Of a stretch of DNA of 64,000 bases, positions 63,666 through 64,000 are shown in pieces. The number at the start of each line of letters is the position of its first letter. The first letter of the stretch is position 1. A program made the position numbers and the translations under genes. The notes under the pieces were generated by a model. That model made no database searches. It was not told the origin of the DNA and saw only the letters and a program-made list of their open reading frames with translations. The DNA comes from Pseudoalteromonas sp. S16_S37 (GTDB lineage: Bacteria; Pseudomonadota; Gammaproteobacteria; Enterobacterales; Alteromonadaceae). The DNA lies in assembly GCF_014694405.1 (NCBI RefSeq), contig NZ_JAAUWV010000015.1, forward strand, positions 1 through 64,000, read 5' to 3'.

Positions 63666-64000
63666 ATGACTTACACAGTCGGAAAAATCACCTTAACCAA
63701 AGGCAGTGATTTAATAAAAGGCATCTCCACGCGTTTTGTTGATATTGCCAAAGTCAAAAAGGGTGACTTGCTGTATCACAAGGCTGACGGCAAAGACACG
63801 CTTTTGCACGTCAGCGAGGTGATAGACAACACCACCTTGCGCTTAGCACACATTGACGGCAGCGCTTACAAGCCTGTGCATAATCATCACCAAATAGCCT
63901 ATGGCCTAGTGCAAGACTTTGGTGAGGGCCTAACCAATGAACTGGCCGTTGATCTTGCCGAGCTACAACGCAAATGGCATAAGCGCGAAGACGAGCTAAC
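63666..64000 (+). CDS. Tail/fibre-type protein, 5' part (cut by window end)
   Basis: 111 codons are visible from ATG 63666, which has GAGAGG nine bases upstream. The N-terminal ITLTKGSDLIKGISTRFVDI, then VKKGDLLYHKADGKDTLLHV resembles the 'v.vt.Gs..V.G.GT.f...v..GD' N-terminal module of phage fibre and tail-spike proteins. The C-terminal part is outside the window. Confidence 0.6.
   Translation, partial: MTYTVGKITLTKGSDLIKGISTRFVDIAKVKKGDLLYHKADGKDTLLHVSEVIDNTTLRLAHIDGSAYKPVHNHHQIAYGLVQDFGEGLTNELAVDLAELQRKWHKREDEL

Overview
The window looks like chromosomal DNA of a marine gammaproteobacterium of the Pseudoalteromonas/Alteromonadales type. The evidence is gene content and order: ruvCAB followed by tolQRAB-pal-cpoB, a tRNA-Lys cluster and nadA; cmoAB; a recC-recB-recD operon; DUF3334 and DUF3108 proteins; moderately AT-rich DNA. 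The genus is inferred from recognised families; no database search was possible.

Layout, 0-19 kb: the left edge holds the start of an IS3-type transposase gene. Then come a DAACS-family symporter, a large Ig-like lipoprotein, topA, an NhaC-type antiporter, a class II amidotransferase, a reverse-strand purM-purN-DUF3108 operon, cmoA-cmoB, a CheX-like DUF3334 protein, a flippase, a YgjP-type metallopeptidase and a GFA protein. A small unlisted gene lies at 18.2-18.4 kb. It has a double-glycine, lanthipeptide-like leader and an in-frame UGA before a Gly/Ser/Cys-rich tail.

Layout, 19-35 kb: aspS, a nitrilase-family hydrolase, a free-standing TfoX C-terminal domain, ruvCAB under a probable LexA box, and a 0.8-kb gap with a strong candidate reverse-strand sRNA. 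The complete tol-pal operon follows, then seven identical tRNA-Lys(UUU) genes plus one broken copy, nadA, tRNA-Ser(GGA), and a divergent TetR/Old Yellow Enzyme pair with three operator-like repeats.

Layout, 35-52.5 kb: a diguanylate cyclase, recCBD, an M20 hydrolase, an Mpo1-like membrane protein, an FHA/winged-helix protein, a CBS-pair protein, an M14 peptidase, a two-TM protein, a PilZ protein and ettA.

Layout, 52.5-64 kb: a phage-tail-like locus, cut by the window end. It opens with an HTH regulator and an antiterminator-Q-like protein, followed by a lysis cassette (lysozyme, holin, small TM/coiled-coil protein). Two successive modules follow, each ordered baseplate J, tail protein I, collar/fibre-attachment protein, fibre, small accessory protein. 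The first module carries an extra fibre cassette. No capsid, portal, terminase, integrase, sheath, tube or tape-measure gene is visible. It could be a tailocin, a contractile injection system or part of a prophage. The duplicated baseplate/fibre modules, the shared fibre N-termini, an imperfect palindromic repeat inside a terminator and an inverted repeat about 7 kb apart make this the most unusual part of the window.
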